Assembly (NCBI GenBank): GCA_028066245.1 | Contig: JALCBR010000040.1 | Coordinates: forward strand, 1 to 39,481 | Direction of reading: 5' to 3' | Length of the DNA: 39,481 bases | Source: Pirellulales bacterium | Lineage (GTDB): Bacteria; Planctomycetota; Planctomycetia; Pirellulales; S012-138 | Shown here: positions 18,094-26,178 of the stretch, piece after piece | Layout: every line of letters starts with the position of its first letter | How positions within the stretch are numbered: position 1 is the first letter of the stretch | Made by a program: the position numbers and the translations under genes | Notes under the pieces: generated by a model | Seen by the model: only the letters and a program-made list of their open reading frames with translations | What the model was told of the DNA's origin: nothing | Databases searched by the model: none

Positions 18094-19332
18094 TCAGTTC
18101 GACTTGGAAAGGCGGAGGTTGTCAAAGTGGATTTCACCGGTGCCACCCAGCAGGCCAATCCGCAGGATGGCTTCCCGCGCCTGCGGCGGAACCCTGACTT
18201 GCAGTTTTTCTTCGCGCCAGTCAAAGCTGCCCCGCCAGGTTGCTGCAGGGTCTTCGCCCAGTAATCGACGATTTCTATCGTAGAAGCCGATTGCGGCGGC
18301 GGCAATCTGGAAAGAGTTCGTGCCGGGGCGAACGTTTTCCCCACGCACAGTAACCTCAAGCGTTAGCTGTCGGACCTTGGTTCCGTCAATTGGAAACGCC
18401 TGGAGTGCTTGGGAAAAGCGTCCTGCCTGCCGATTGACGAAAGCCATGTAGCGTTCACCGGCCGGCGATTCAGCATCTTCGCGCACTTCAAACTCTCGCG
18501 TGTAATGCCAGCCGACTGGCTTTCCATTCTTCTCCACGATTTCCTCAAAGCTCCCGTTGGTCAGCGACGGGTTGAGTGGGTCTGGCAGGACATCCCGTTC
18601 TTCTTCCGCGGCGCCTGTCATGGGAACAAACAGCGTAGGGAGCAGAGCCTCCTGGACGAGTTTTCCGTCCTGCTTGGTGAACAGGTAGAGCGTTTGTTGG
18701 TATCGCTCGCCCAGCGGGATCACCATCCGCCCTCCGTCTTTCAATTGATCCACCAAGGGCTGGGGAATATCTTCGGGCGAACATGTAACGATGATCTTGT
18801 CGAAAGGCGCATGTTCCGGCCAGCCTTTGTAGCCATCGCCGACTTTCACATGCACATTCTCATACCCAAGATTGCGCAGCTTTGCCTTGGCTTTCTTTCC
18901 CAACGATTCGACGATTTCGATTGTATAGACCTCTTTCACGAGTGGGCTGAGCACGGCAGCCTGATACCCGCTTCCGGTGCCGATTTCCAGGACAACGTCT
19001 TCGGCTTTGGGTTCCAACTGTTCGGTCATGTAGGCGACCACAAACGGCGGTGAAATGGTCTGGCTTGCACCAATGGCCAATGCCATATCAAAGTACGCCT
19101 GATTCAGGTGCTGTCGTGCGACGAACTCATGTCGCGGTGTTGACCGCATGGCATCCAACACGCGCTTGTCTTTGACACCTTCGGCTGCGATATAAAGCTC
19201 GACCATCCGACTTCGCAGCGTCGCGAACCTGTCTCGTTGCGCCATGGCTTGTCGTTCGCACACGCTTGAAAGTGAAACGGCCAAACCAACGAGTGCGACA
19301 AGCAGTGATTTCAAACAAGCATTCATGGACAT
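18094..19332 (-). CDS. pcm: Exported protein-L-isoaspartate O-methyltransferase with extra C-terminal domain
   Basis: Methylates isoaspartyl residues in damaged proteins, using SAM. It has 412 residues from the ATG at 19332, with AAGG 4-5 nt upstream. The N-terminus is a signal peptide (hydrophobic core ~8-22, cleavage near Ala-Met-Ala at ~29-31). The catalytic domain (~35-235) shows AIGASQTISPPFVVAYM (86-102), SAM motif VLEIGTGSGYQAAVL (114-128), VGDGYKGW and PLVDQLKDGGRMVIPLG. A second region (~260-412) begins LTNGSFEE and ends GEIHFDNLRLS, the start and end pattern of a carbohydrate-binding-like beta-sandwich. Ordinary Pcm is ~210 residues and cytoplasmic. An exported version lacks an evident SAM supply, so its role needs care. 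hisB follows. Confidence 0.9.
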   Translation of the reverse strand: MSMNACLKSLLVALVGLAVSLSSVCERQAMAQRDRFATLRSRMVELYIAAEGVKDKRVLDAMRSTPRHEFVARQHLNQAYFDMALAIGASQTISPPFVVAYMTEQLEPKAEDVVLEIGTGSGYQAAVLSPLVKEVYTIEIVESLGKKAKAKLRNLGYENVHVKVGDGYKGWPEHAPFDKIIVTCSPEDIPQPLVDQLKDGGRMVIPLGERYQQTLYLFTKQDGKLVQEALLPTLFVPMTGAAEEERDVLPDPLNPSLTNGSFEEIVEKNGKPVGWHYTREFEVREDAESPAGERYMAFVNRQAGRFSQALQAFPIDGTKVRQLTLEVTVRGENVRPGTNSFQIAAAAIGFYDRNRRLLGEDPAATWRGSFDWREEKLQVRVPPQAREAILRIGLLGGTGEIHFDNLRLSKSN

Positions 19333-19797
19333 GATCCTTCGCGATCCAACGACTGTTCGGGAAACAGTGACACCTCAACGAACGCTCAGGCTGGCCTAAG
19401 CACATGCCGGCAACAGGCAATGCCGCAGCATCGCGACCACGGCCAATGAGACGCCAATTCCTTGCCTGCCAAAAGGTTCCTGTCGAATTTAGCTCAGCAG
19501 CGATGCTCCGTCAAAATCGGCGTAAGCAGTCTTTCAGAGAGCAGCGTGTTGATTTGTCATTGGTGATGGGAATCTCCGGGACAAGCTTCCCCAATGCGGT
19601 GCTAACAGCACGGTGGGACATCGCTGTGAGATTCACCCTCATCAGGGCTCGCATCCGCCAACTAGCCTCTACGCTCTTCACCCCCAGTTCCACTCCCCAC
19701 CGCATGACGTTCGTTGATGGGCTAAAGCCGTGGGAAGGTAGTGAGGAGTTAGGGGAGCTGCATCGATTGTGCCAGCGAAGGGCTCTCCCCGCCCCCA

Positions 19798-19942
19798 AAC
19801 AGGCTGTTGAAGACACCCTCGTGGCGTTTTTTAACCCGAGCCAAATGCGAGAGTGAATCTCGCATGGCTCACAAATCGCGGCATATTTGTGTCACGATTT
19901 GGAGCCATCCGTGGGATTCACTCATGCGATCGACAGCCTGTT
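19798..19942. repeat. 145-bp structured repeat with inverted ends and nested hairpins
   Basis: The ends AACAGGCTGTTGA (19798-19810) and TCGACAGCCTGTT (19930-19942) are inverted copies matching at 12 of 13 bases. Two folds exist inside. Hairpin A pairs 19838-19852 with 19858-19870 and has a 2-nt bulge. Hairpin B pairs 19851-19878 with 19895-19923 in a long imperfect stem. They share bases 19851-19870, so they exclude each other. The core of A resembles the palindrome at 2851-2887. No transposase is present. It may be a MITE or REP-like unit, or a transcript switch ahead of the STAS gene. Confidence 0.6.
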
Positions 19943-20029
19943 GGTGAAATCGCCGCTTGGTCAGATTCAATTCCGCACATACTTTCCTTCACAGGGTCAA
20001 CGTAACTACAATAGGAGTAGGCGATTCGC

Positions 20030-20057
20030 TTGACAGCGCGAGGTCGCTTCCTATCAT
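20030..20057 (+). promoter_or_regulatory. Sigma70-type promoter for the STAS gene
   Basis: TTGACA at 20030-20035 (perfect -35) and TATCAT at 20052-20057 (five of six -10 bases) are separated by 16 bp. The transcript would start near 20064, leaving a leader of about 200 nt before the ATG at 20265. Confidence 0.6.
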
Positions 20058-20264
20058 GAGCGATCACTTTGGTCTGATCCCGGAATGCATTTACTGCATG
20101 CTTGGTGCAAGGCCAGCCACGTCACTTGAAATCTCTTTCTGAGGCGCAAGTCGCAGTTTGCAAAACGCGGTGCCGCTTGGCAGTTGCCTGTTCATACACG
20201 TGCGTGACCAATCTCTGCCTGTAATGAGCGGATGAGATCGTTGCGCCTTGAGGAGTCCTGTCTT

Positions 20265-20618
20265 ATGTCGGAAGCTCGGCATCTGGAAGTCGCCAATGTG
20301 GGCGATGTTACGGTCGTTCGCTTTGTTGACCGGAAGATCCTTGACGAGGCCAATATTCAACAGATCGGCGGTGAATTGTACGCCTTGGCGGAAGATGACA
20401 GCATCAGCAAACTGTTGTTGAACTTCTCCAACGTTGAGTTCCTCTCCAGTGCCGCGTTGGGCAAGTTGATCACCTTGGACAAGAAGTCCAAGACAAAAGG
20501 CTCCGTCCTTAAACTGAGTAATATCAAAGACGAGATCATGGAGGTCTTTCGCATTACGCGTTTGGATCGCGTGTTTGACATCTATGACGACGAAACCGAC
20601 GCTTTGAACGCGATGTAG
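20265..20618 (+). CDS. STAS-domain anti-sigma factor antagonist
   Basis: A 117-residue single STAS domain of the SpoIIAA/RsbV type. Its unphosphorylated form would bind an anti-sigma kinase and release a sigma factor or other partner. The ATG at 20265 has GAGGAG nine bases upstream. The frame could extend to 20232, but that start lacks such a site. The core reads LLLNFSNVEFLSSAALGKLITL, and the conserved phosphorylatable serine is Ser61 or Ser62. An RsbW-like kinase gene follows 199 bp downstream on the same strand and is the likely partner. No sigma factor gene is in the window. Confidence 0.9.
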   Translation: MSEARHLEVANVGDVTVVRFVDRKILDEANIQQIGGELYALAEDDSISKLLLNFSNVEFLSSAALGKLITLDKKSKTKGSVLKLSNIKDEIMEVFRITRLDRVFDIYDDETDALNAM

Positions 20619-20817
20619 TTGCGAGTGGGAAGCCGGTCCGGCCAAACAAATGCGTTTTCACCCAAGTTGCTAACTAGCCACTTGCTTCTGTCGCGGACAC
20701 GCCGGACGACAGCTTGCCAGCCAGAATTTGGATCAGTGCCAAGCGTCCACATGCGCAAGGAAAAATCTGGCAGACGAAACTCCAAGGGGGCCTGACGAAC
20801 GGACAAGTTCCTCAACC

Positions 20818-21300
20818 ATGGTGAATGCCTGGATCTGGAATTGGGAGATATCGATTCCCAGCCGACCGCAAGCCGGCACGGACCTTCTCGAAGAGATGAT
20901 CCAGCAGCTTGAGAAACGCAATTGGCTCCCCCATGACGTCTTCGGTATCCGTTTGGCAGCCGAAGAAGCTATCGTCAACGCCATCCGTCATGGAAACCAG
21001 TCAGACGCTGACAAGCACGTTCACGTTTCTCTCAAGATGACCGAAACTCGCTTTCGGTTGGAGATCCGCGACGAAGGCCCCGGCTTTGATCCCACGGACG
21101 TCCCTGATCCAACTGAGGACGATAATCTAGAAATCCCATCTGGTCGCGGAATCATGTTGATGCGCAACTTCATGTCGTTCGTTGAATACAACGAGACGGG
21201 CAATTGCGTGATCATGGAAAAGGAGCGAGGCCAAGGCAATGGCGACGCTCAGGACAGCACGCAAAAAGATACTGATGACGAACCCGACCCACTTGTCTGA
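20818..21300 (+). CDS. RsbW-like ATP-binding anti-sigma / switch kinase
   Basis: A GHKL-fold serine kinase of the RsbW/SpoIIAB type, 160 residues from the ATG at 20818. The longer frame to 20728 uses TTG. Visible boxes are N-box AEEAIVNAIRHGN (48-60, with catalytic-type Glu49/50 and Mg-binding Asn54), G1 DEGPGFDP (85-92) and G2 SGRGIMLMRNF (108-118). The last ~25 residues are acidic and probably disordered. It would phosphorylate the STAS protein encoded upstream and be titrated by it. A PP2C-type phosphatase at 38665 could in principle reverse the phosphorylation, but it is 17 kb away and no link is shown. Confidence 0.9.
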   Translation: MVNAWIWNWEISIPSRPQAGTDLLEEMIQQLEKRNWLPHDVFGIRLAAEEAIVNAIRHGNQSDADKHVHVSLKMTETRFRLEIRDEGPGFDPTDVPDPTEDDNLEIPSGRGIMLMRNFMSFVEYNETGNCVIMEKERGQGNGDAQDSTQKDTDDEPDPLV

Positions 21301-21378
21301 GCCGTGGACGCGATTGATGCACACCGATGCATCACGATTGGCGACAGGGCGTTGAGAACGCTCTCGAATTCGTTGCGT

Positions 21379-22002
21379 TTAAAACTCTCTGGCCTGGCCA
21401 CCGCTTGCCGCCGCAAATTGCTCTTCCAGAAACGCTTTGACCGGCGAAACACCCTGCTCATTGGGCAAGAGTTTGAGCATTTCTTGGTCGCCTGTCTGGC
21501 CTCCTGCTGAATCAATGAACGATACGTAGTCGGCGTCTGTCGAAAACACAAGCGTCACGGCGCGACCTTCTTTGGCAAACGTCACGCCAAACTTCCAGCG
21601 AATGGAATCGTCGTCCGGCAATGATCGTGGTGAGGTGCTCCAGTCGTAGAGCCGCTTCTGCAACAGTGCGCGGCGAAAATGAAGATTGCCGCCGGCTGTA
21701 CTGGCGTCGCGTGAATCACTGGTGAAATAGCTCAGCCCAGAAACGGTCAGTTGCGAAGCTGGATTTGCTTTGTCCGTTTCCTGCGGAACCAGCAGCGTCA
21801 CCGTCATCGTTGATTTGTTGCCGAAGAGTTCGGCCACATCACGCCCCCAAAAATCCAAGGCGTCTTGCGTGGACGCATATTGATACAGGACATTTCCGAG
21901 CGCCATCGCCACGCCCAGCAACAACACGCCAGCCACGATCCAAACTCCGGCGCGGGACGGTCTGGCATCTGCAGAAGCAAAATTTTCCGTGGGAGTCGCC
22001 AT
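21379..22002 (-). CDS. Hypothetical single-pass membrane protein
   Basis: A 207-residue protein that I do not assign to a family. The ATG at 22002 opens a short cytoplasmic N-terminus, and one strong transmembrane helix follows at ~19-38. The remaining ~165 residues are hydrophilic and likely extracytoplasmic, with beta-type sequence such as STMTVTLLVPQ, LTVSGLSYF and AVTLVFSTDADYVSF. The C-terminus overlaps nothing and converges with the RsbW-like gene, 78 bp apart. Codon use and an open frame of this length support a real gene. It could be a lineage-restricted envelope protein. Confidence 0.7.
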   Translation of the reverse strand: MATPTENFASADARPSRAGVWIVAGVLLLGVAMALGNVLYQYASTQDALDFWGRDVAELFGNKSTMTVTLLVPQETDKANPASQLTVSGLSYFTSDSRDASTAGGNLHFRRALLQKRLYDWSTSPRSLPDDDSIRWKFGVTFAKEGRAVTLVFSTDADYVSFIDSAGGQTGDQEMLKLLPNEQGVSPVKAFLEEQFAAASGGQAREF

Positions 22003-22151
22003 CGATCAAATCACGGCCGAGGATAGAGAATGGGCAAATGGACGTCAGGCTGGCCACTCGGTACTTCACGCCCTGGCACAGGCCATTATACTGACGGTTC
22101 CCCTTTTGGCGTGCCACTGGCTTTCAAATCAATCTCCGCTCGGACGGACCC

Positions 22152-22388
22152 ATGGCCAACGAATACGACCCCTATCGCGAAGCCCTGGTTGTGGAGGAAA
22201 CGACGCTCTGGCCGGATGAATATGAGAGCTGGGACGATGGAGACAAAACCAAAGTCGCCGCTTTGCTGCACGCATCTCCCGCGGAAGCCAGCGAAATGCG
22301 ATATGACCGCCAGCACACCGGTTTTTCCCGCGTGATCACCGTAACGGCGGAGGACTTGGACCGTGTGGGCGTGCATGAAGCCAGTTGA
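22152..22388 (+). CDS. Small acidic hypothetical protein
   Basis: A 78-residue acidic protein with an N-terminus ANEYDPYREALVVEE, many Asp, Glu and Trp residues and no membrane segment. I do not recognise a characterised family, though the sequence looks like a conserved small planctomycete protein. The start ATG at 22152 has only a weak purine stretch upstream. It diverges from the membrane protein gene at 21379-22002 and lies 231 bp before gltX on the same strand. Confidence 0.6.
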   Translation: MANEYDPYREALVVEETTLWPDEYESWDDGDKTKVAALLHASPAEASEMRYDRQHTGFSRVITVTAEDLDRVGVHEAS

Positions 22389-22494
22389 ATGGGCCTCGTT
22401 GAAATGAGCGCTTATTGACCAGACGCCGGCTGGCGCCAACACTCAGTTGCATCCTGCGGCGGTGGCCGGATCATCTTGCGACGAACCACTCCCG

Positions 22495-22523
22495 TTGACA
22501 AGTTGTCTTGATCGCGCAAGCAT
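22495..22523 (+). promoter_or_regulatory. Candidate promoter upstream of gltX
   Basis: A perfect TTGACA at 22495-22500 is followed after 17 bp by AAGCAT (22518-22523), a poor -10 (three of six). It lies about 97 bp before the gltX ATG. The -35 and spacing are good, the -10 is not. Confidence 0.3.
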
Positions 22524-22619
22524 TCACCGAATATCAACAGAACTCGCAGGCGATCAGTGTCCGGCGGGATGCACTCGGCAACCAAGTCGCGAGTATTCTC
22601 TTTTCTAGCGCTCAGTCTC

Positions 22620-24197
22620 ATGGTCCGCACTCGCTTTGCTCCCAGCCCCACCGGCTATCTCCACATCGGCGGCGTCCGCACGGCGTTGTTTAACTGGCTG
22701 TTTGCCCGCAAGCACGGCGGACAGTTTGTGCTGCGGATTGATGACACGGACGTTGGGCGGGAAGTTGCCCCTGCACTTGAGGCCATCTTGCATGGCTTCC
22801 GTTGGCTGGGGCTGGACTGGGACGAGGGGCCTGAAGTTAACGGACCATTTGAGCCGTATTATCAATCGCAGCGCAGCGAGTCACACAAACAGGCTGTCCA
22901 GCAGCTCCTGGCTGCCGGCGCGGCGTACAAAGACTATTCCAAGCCGGAAGAGTATCAGGCGGAACGCACAGCCGCCGAGCAAGAGAAACGCAACTTTCGC
23001 TACAGTCGCACCTGGGCCGCCTGGACGAACGAAGACGAGGCGCGGTTTGAGAGCGAAGGTCGCACGGCCGTCGTCCGGCTCAAAATGCCAGAGGAAGGCC
23101 AGATCATCGTTGATGATCTCATCCGCGGCCGTGTGGAATTCAACTGCGCTACCGAGCAAGATTCGGTAGTCGCCCGAGCGGATGGCTCTGTGCTCTATAA
23201 CCTGGCCAGCATTGTGGATGACCACGGAATGCAGATCACGCACGTGATCCGTTCGGAGGAGCACCTCAGCAACACACCAAGACAGATTTTTATCGCGCAA
23301 GGGCTTGGTTATGAGCTGCCGAAGTTCGCTCATGTGCCGTATGTGGCGGAGCCCAGCAGTCGTAACAAGCTCAGCAAGCGAAAGCTCGACAAGTATCTGA
23401 AGAATAAGGAGTTCGCCAAACTCAATGATCTGGGCCAGGCGATCGCCCAGCAAATTAGCCTGGCCACTTCCGCCGAGACGTTCAATCCGGTGATTGTCGA
23501 TTTCTACGAGCAGGTCGGCTTCCTGGCCGATGCGCTTGTCAACTACTTGCTGCTGCTCGGCTGGTCTTTGGATGATCACACGGAAGATTTCTCGCGGCAG
23601 CAGATGCTTGAGAGCTTCAGCCTGGAGCGAGTGAACAAGGCGCCGGCCAGTTTTGATCCTGCCAAGCTGGTTTCGTTCCAGGATCGCTACATGCAGAAAC
23701 TGCCGGTTAAGCAGAAGGTGGCCTTGGTGCTGCCCTACCTGCAACAAGCCGAGCTGGTGTCTTCCCCGCCGCCTTGTGAGACCAGCGACAAGCTCAAGGC
23801 AATCGTCGAGGCAGCCGGAGAGCGAATCAAAATTGCTGGCGACATCCTGGACTACACAGACTTCTACACAGCGGATGACAAACTTTCGTATGATGAGAAG
23901 GCGTTTGCCAAGCGACTCACGAAGCCGGATGATGCCGTACCATTGCTGACGAAATTCCGTTCAATACTCGCGAACACGCTGGACTGGTCCGCGGCCAACC
24001 TGGAACAAACACTCAAAGATTTCATGGAAGCGGAGGGAATTGGTTTTGGGCAGATCATCCACGCCCTGCGCGTCGCCACTACTGGCAAAGCCGTTGGCTT
24101 TGGTATGTTCGAGACGCTGGAAATCCTCGGCAAGGAAAGCACGCTGGCAAGGATTGACCGAGCACTCAGCCTGGCGACGAGTTCAATTGCGAGTTGA
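22620..24197 (+). CDS. gltX: Glutamyl-tRNA synthetase
   Basis: A class Ic aminoacyl-tRNA synthetase that charges tRNA-Glu. It has 525 residues from the ATG at 22620, which gives the classical N-terminus VRTRFAPSPTG. The longer frame to 22557 adds 21 unrelated residues. Motifs are the HIGH box APSPTGYLHIGG (7-18), RIDDTD in the Rossmann fold, DHGMQITHVIRSEEH and the KMSKS-type loop NKLSKRK (around 249-255). The C-terminal anticodon-binding part begins near residue 340. About 60 residues between the KMSKS loop and GWSLDD are longer than in E. coli. glnS follows after ~80 bp in the same direction, so the pair is probably co-transcribed. Confidence 0.95.
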   Translation: MVRTRFAPSPTGYLHIGGVRTALFNWLFARKHGGQFVLRIDDTDVGREVAPALEAILHGFRWLGLDWDEGPEVNGPFEPYYQSQRSESHKQAVQQLLAAGAAYKDYSKPEEYQAERTAAEQEKRNFRYSRTWAAWTNEDEARFESEGRTAVVRLKMPEEGQIIVDDLIRGRVEFNCATEQDSVVARADGSVLYNLASIVDDHGMQITHVIRSEEHLSNTPRQIFIAQGLGYELPKFAHVPYVAEPSSRNKLSKRKLDKYLKNKEFAKLNDLGQAIAQQISLATSAETFNPVIVDFYEQVGFLADALVNYLLLLGWSLDDHTEDFSRQQMLESFSLERVNKAPASFDPAKLVSFQDRYMQKLPVKQKVALVLPYLQQAELVSSPPPCETSDKLKAIVEAAGERIKIAGDILDYTDFYTADDKLSYDEKAFAKRLTKPDDAVPLLTKFRSILANTLDWSAANLEQTLKDFMEAEGIGFGQIIHALRVATTGKAVGFGMFETLEILGKESTLARIDRALSLATSSIAS

Positions 24198-24278
24198 TTG
24201 AGCACCTCTAGGTAAGATCCCAAACTTTCCACTTCACGTCCTCTAGCCTTCCGTCTCATTCTCTCATCCTTGCCCTTC

Positions 24279-26123
24279 ATGTCCTCGTCCAACTTCATTG
24301 AAATCGCCGCCGAAGAAGACTTCGCCGCCGGGCGGTTCACGCCCCCCATCCATACGCGATTTCCGCCCGAACCCAATGGATACCTGCACATCGGCCATGC
24401 CAAAAGCATCTGCCTGAATTTCGGTTTGGCGGAAAAGTTCGGCGGCAAGTGCAACCTGCGGTTTGATGACACCAATCCAACCAAAGAAAACGTTGAGTAC
24501 GTTGAGTCGATCCAGAGCGACGTTCGCTGGCTGGGATTTGATTGGGAAGATCGTCTGCTCTTCGCTTCGGATTATTTTGAAACGCTTTACGAATACGCGG
24601 TCAAGCTGATCAAAGCCGGCAAGGCATTTGTATGCGATCTTTCGCCTGAAGAGATGCGCGAGTATCGCGGAACGCTCAATGAGCCGGGGCGTGACAGCCC
24701 CTACCGCCAACGAAGTGTCGAAGAAAACCTCGATCTGTTCGCTCGAATGAGAGCCGGAGAATTTCCCGATGGCGCCTGCTCGCTACGGGCGAAGATCGAC
24801 ATGGCTGCACCCAACATCAACCTCCGTGATCCGGTGATGTACCGCATCCTGCATGCCACCCACCACCGCACAGGCGACGCGTGGTGCATTTATCCCACCT
24901 ATGACTTCACTCACGGCCAGTCGGATTCCATCGAGGGCATTACGCATTCCATCTGTACGTTGGAGTTTGAGAATCACCGGCCGCTGTACGATTGGTATTG
25001 CCGTGAGTTGGGCATCCATCATCCTCGGCAGATCGAGTTCGCTCGATTGAATCTGAACTACACGTTGATGTCCAAGCGGCGATTGCTGGAATTGGTCAAC
25101 GAGAAACATGTCCGGGGGTGGGATGACCCGCGGATGCCCACTATCTCCGGATTGCGACGCCGCGGCTACACGCCTGCATCGATCAGGGCGTTTTGCGACC
25201 GGATTGGCGTAGCCAAGTTCAACAGCACGATTGAATTCCCCGTGCTGGAACAGGCGATTCGCGAAGACCTCAACAAGACCGCCGCTCGCGTGATGGCCGT
25301 GTTACGGCCGGTGAAAGTCGTGATCGAGAACTACCCCGAGGGTCAATCGGAAGAATTGGAAGCCATTAACAATCCGGAAGATGAGAACGCCGGAACGCGA
25401 ATGCTGCCCTTTGGTCGCGAGTTATACATTGAGCGGGATGACTTCATGGAAGAACCCTCCAAGAAGTTCTTCCGGCTCTCGCCCGGTAAGGAAGTTCGTC
25501 TCCGCTATGCGTACTTCATCAAGTGCAACAGCGTGGTCAAGGATGAGTCAGGTGAGATCACAGAACTCCGCTGCTCCTACGCCCCGGAAACCCGCGGTGG
25601 CAACTCGCCTGATGGCCGAAAGGTTAAAGCGACCATCCACTGGGTCAGCGCGGAACACGCCGTCGGCGGGGAAGTTCGCCTGTATGAGTCACTTTTCAAA
25701 ACGGCCAACCCAACCGAGCCGCCCGCAAGCGGTGACTGGCGTGACAACCTCAATCCCAATTCGCTGGAAGTGCTGACAGACGTCAAGCTGGAACCCAGCC
25801 TGGCAAACCCGGCCGCCGGAGCTCGCTTTCAGTTCGAGCGGTTGGGGTATTTCGCTGTCGACCCCGATTCGACCGCTGGCAAGCCGGTCTTCAACCGGAC
25901 AGTCTCACTGCGAGACAGCTTTCAAACCAAGAAAAAGCAACCCCGCGTTCCCTTGGGCACCAAAGCCAGAACCGGCGAGAAGTGCCCAGAGACCGGCGTT
26001 TGGAAAGTTGCCGGTGCTCCCGCAGGCCCCGCCGCGAATGAAATCGTGAAAGTCAACCGTGGCGCTAAGATGCCAGCGCATGGTGAGAAGTCGATCACGT
26101 GGGAATTGTACGAGATTTCCTGA
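24279..26123 (+). CDS. glnS: Glutaminyl-tRNA synthetase with C-terminal extension
   Basis: Charges tRNA-Gln directly. It has 614 residues if the ATG at 24279 is used (24270 adds three). Motifs are [15 protein letters not shown] (HIGH box), RFDDTNP, the KMSKS-type MSKRR, the GlnRS beta-barrels, and the usual family end [11 protein letters not shown] (about 543-553). A further ~60 residues follow that standard GlnRS lacks. They include [11 protein letters not shown] and [17 protein letters not shown]. This Cys-Pro...Gly-x-Trp then Gly...Pro...Trp spacing resembles small YjzC-like or immunity-type modules. Having glnS next to gltX suggests direct glutamine charging, though GatCAB may also exist elsewhere. 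Confidence 0.95.
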   Translation: MSSSNFIEIAAEEDFAAGRFTPPIHTRFPPEPNGYLHIGHAKSICLNFGLAEKFGGKCNLRFDDTNPTKENVEYVESIQSDVRWLGFDWEDRLLFASDYFETLYEYAVKLIKAGKAFVCDLSPEEMREYRGTLNEPGRDSPYRQRSVEENLDLFARMRAGEFPDGACSLRAKIDMAAPNINLRDPVMYRILHATHHRTGDAWCIYPTYDFTHGQSDSIEGITHSICTLEFENHRPLYDWYCRELGIHHPRQIEFARLNLNYTLMSKRRLLELVNEKHVRGWDDPRMPTISGLRRRGYTPASIRAFCDRIGVAKFNSTIEFPVLEQAIREDLNKTAARVMAVLRPVKVVIENYPEGQSEELEAINNPEDENAGTRMLPFGRELYIERDDFMEEPSKKFFRLSPGKEVRLRYAYFIKCNSVVKDESGEITELRCSYAPETRGGNSPDGRKVKATIHWVSAEHAVGGEVRLYESLFKTANPTEPPASGDWRDNLNPNSLEVLTDVKLEPSLANPAAGARFQFERLGYFAVDPDSTAGKPVFNRTVSLRDSFQTKKKQPRVPLGTKARTGEKCPETGVWKVAGAPAGPAANEIVKVNRGAKMPAHGEKSITWELYEIS

Positions 26124-26178
26124 CCTTGCCATGCGCATTCTGCGCAGAAAGACACCGCACAGCCCTTGCGAACGAAAG

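Larger units (their letters stand above)
19333..20264. other. Long intergenic region between pcm and the STAS gene
   Basis: A 932-base gap that contains the structured repeat at 19798-19942 and a strong promoter at 20030-20057 (both listed). Between 19400 and 19797 frames are open on both strands (for example minus 19511-19816), but none shows a family motif or ribosome site. I see no gene there. Confidence 0.55.

Noticed and set aside
19511-19816. 101-residue minus-strand frame in the pcm-STAS gap
   Set aside because: No recognised motif, no ribosome site, and the opposite strand is equally open. It partly overlaps the structured repeat. It may be a repeat-derived frame.
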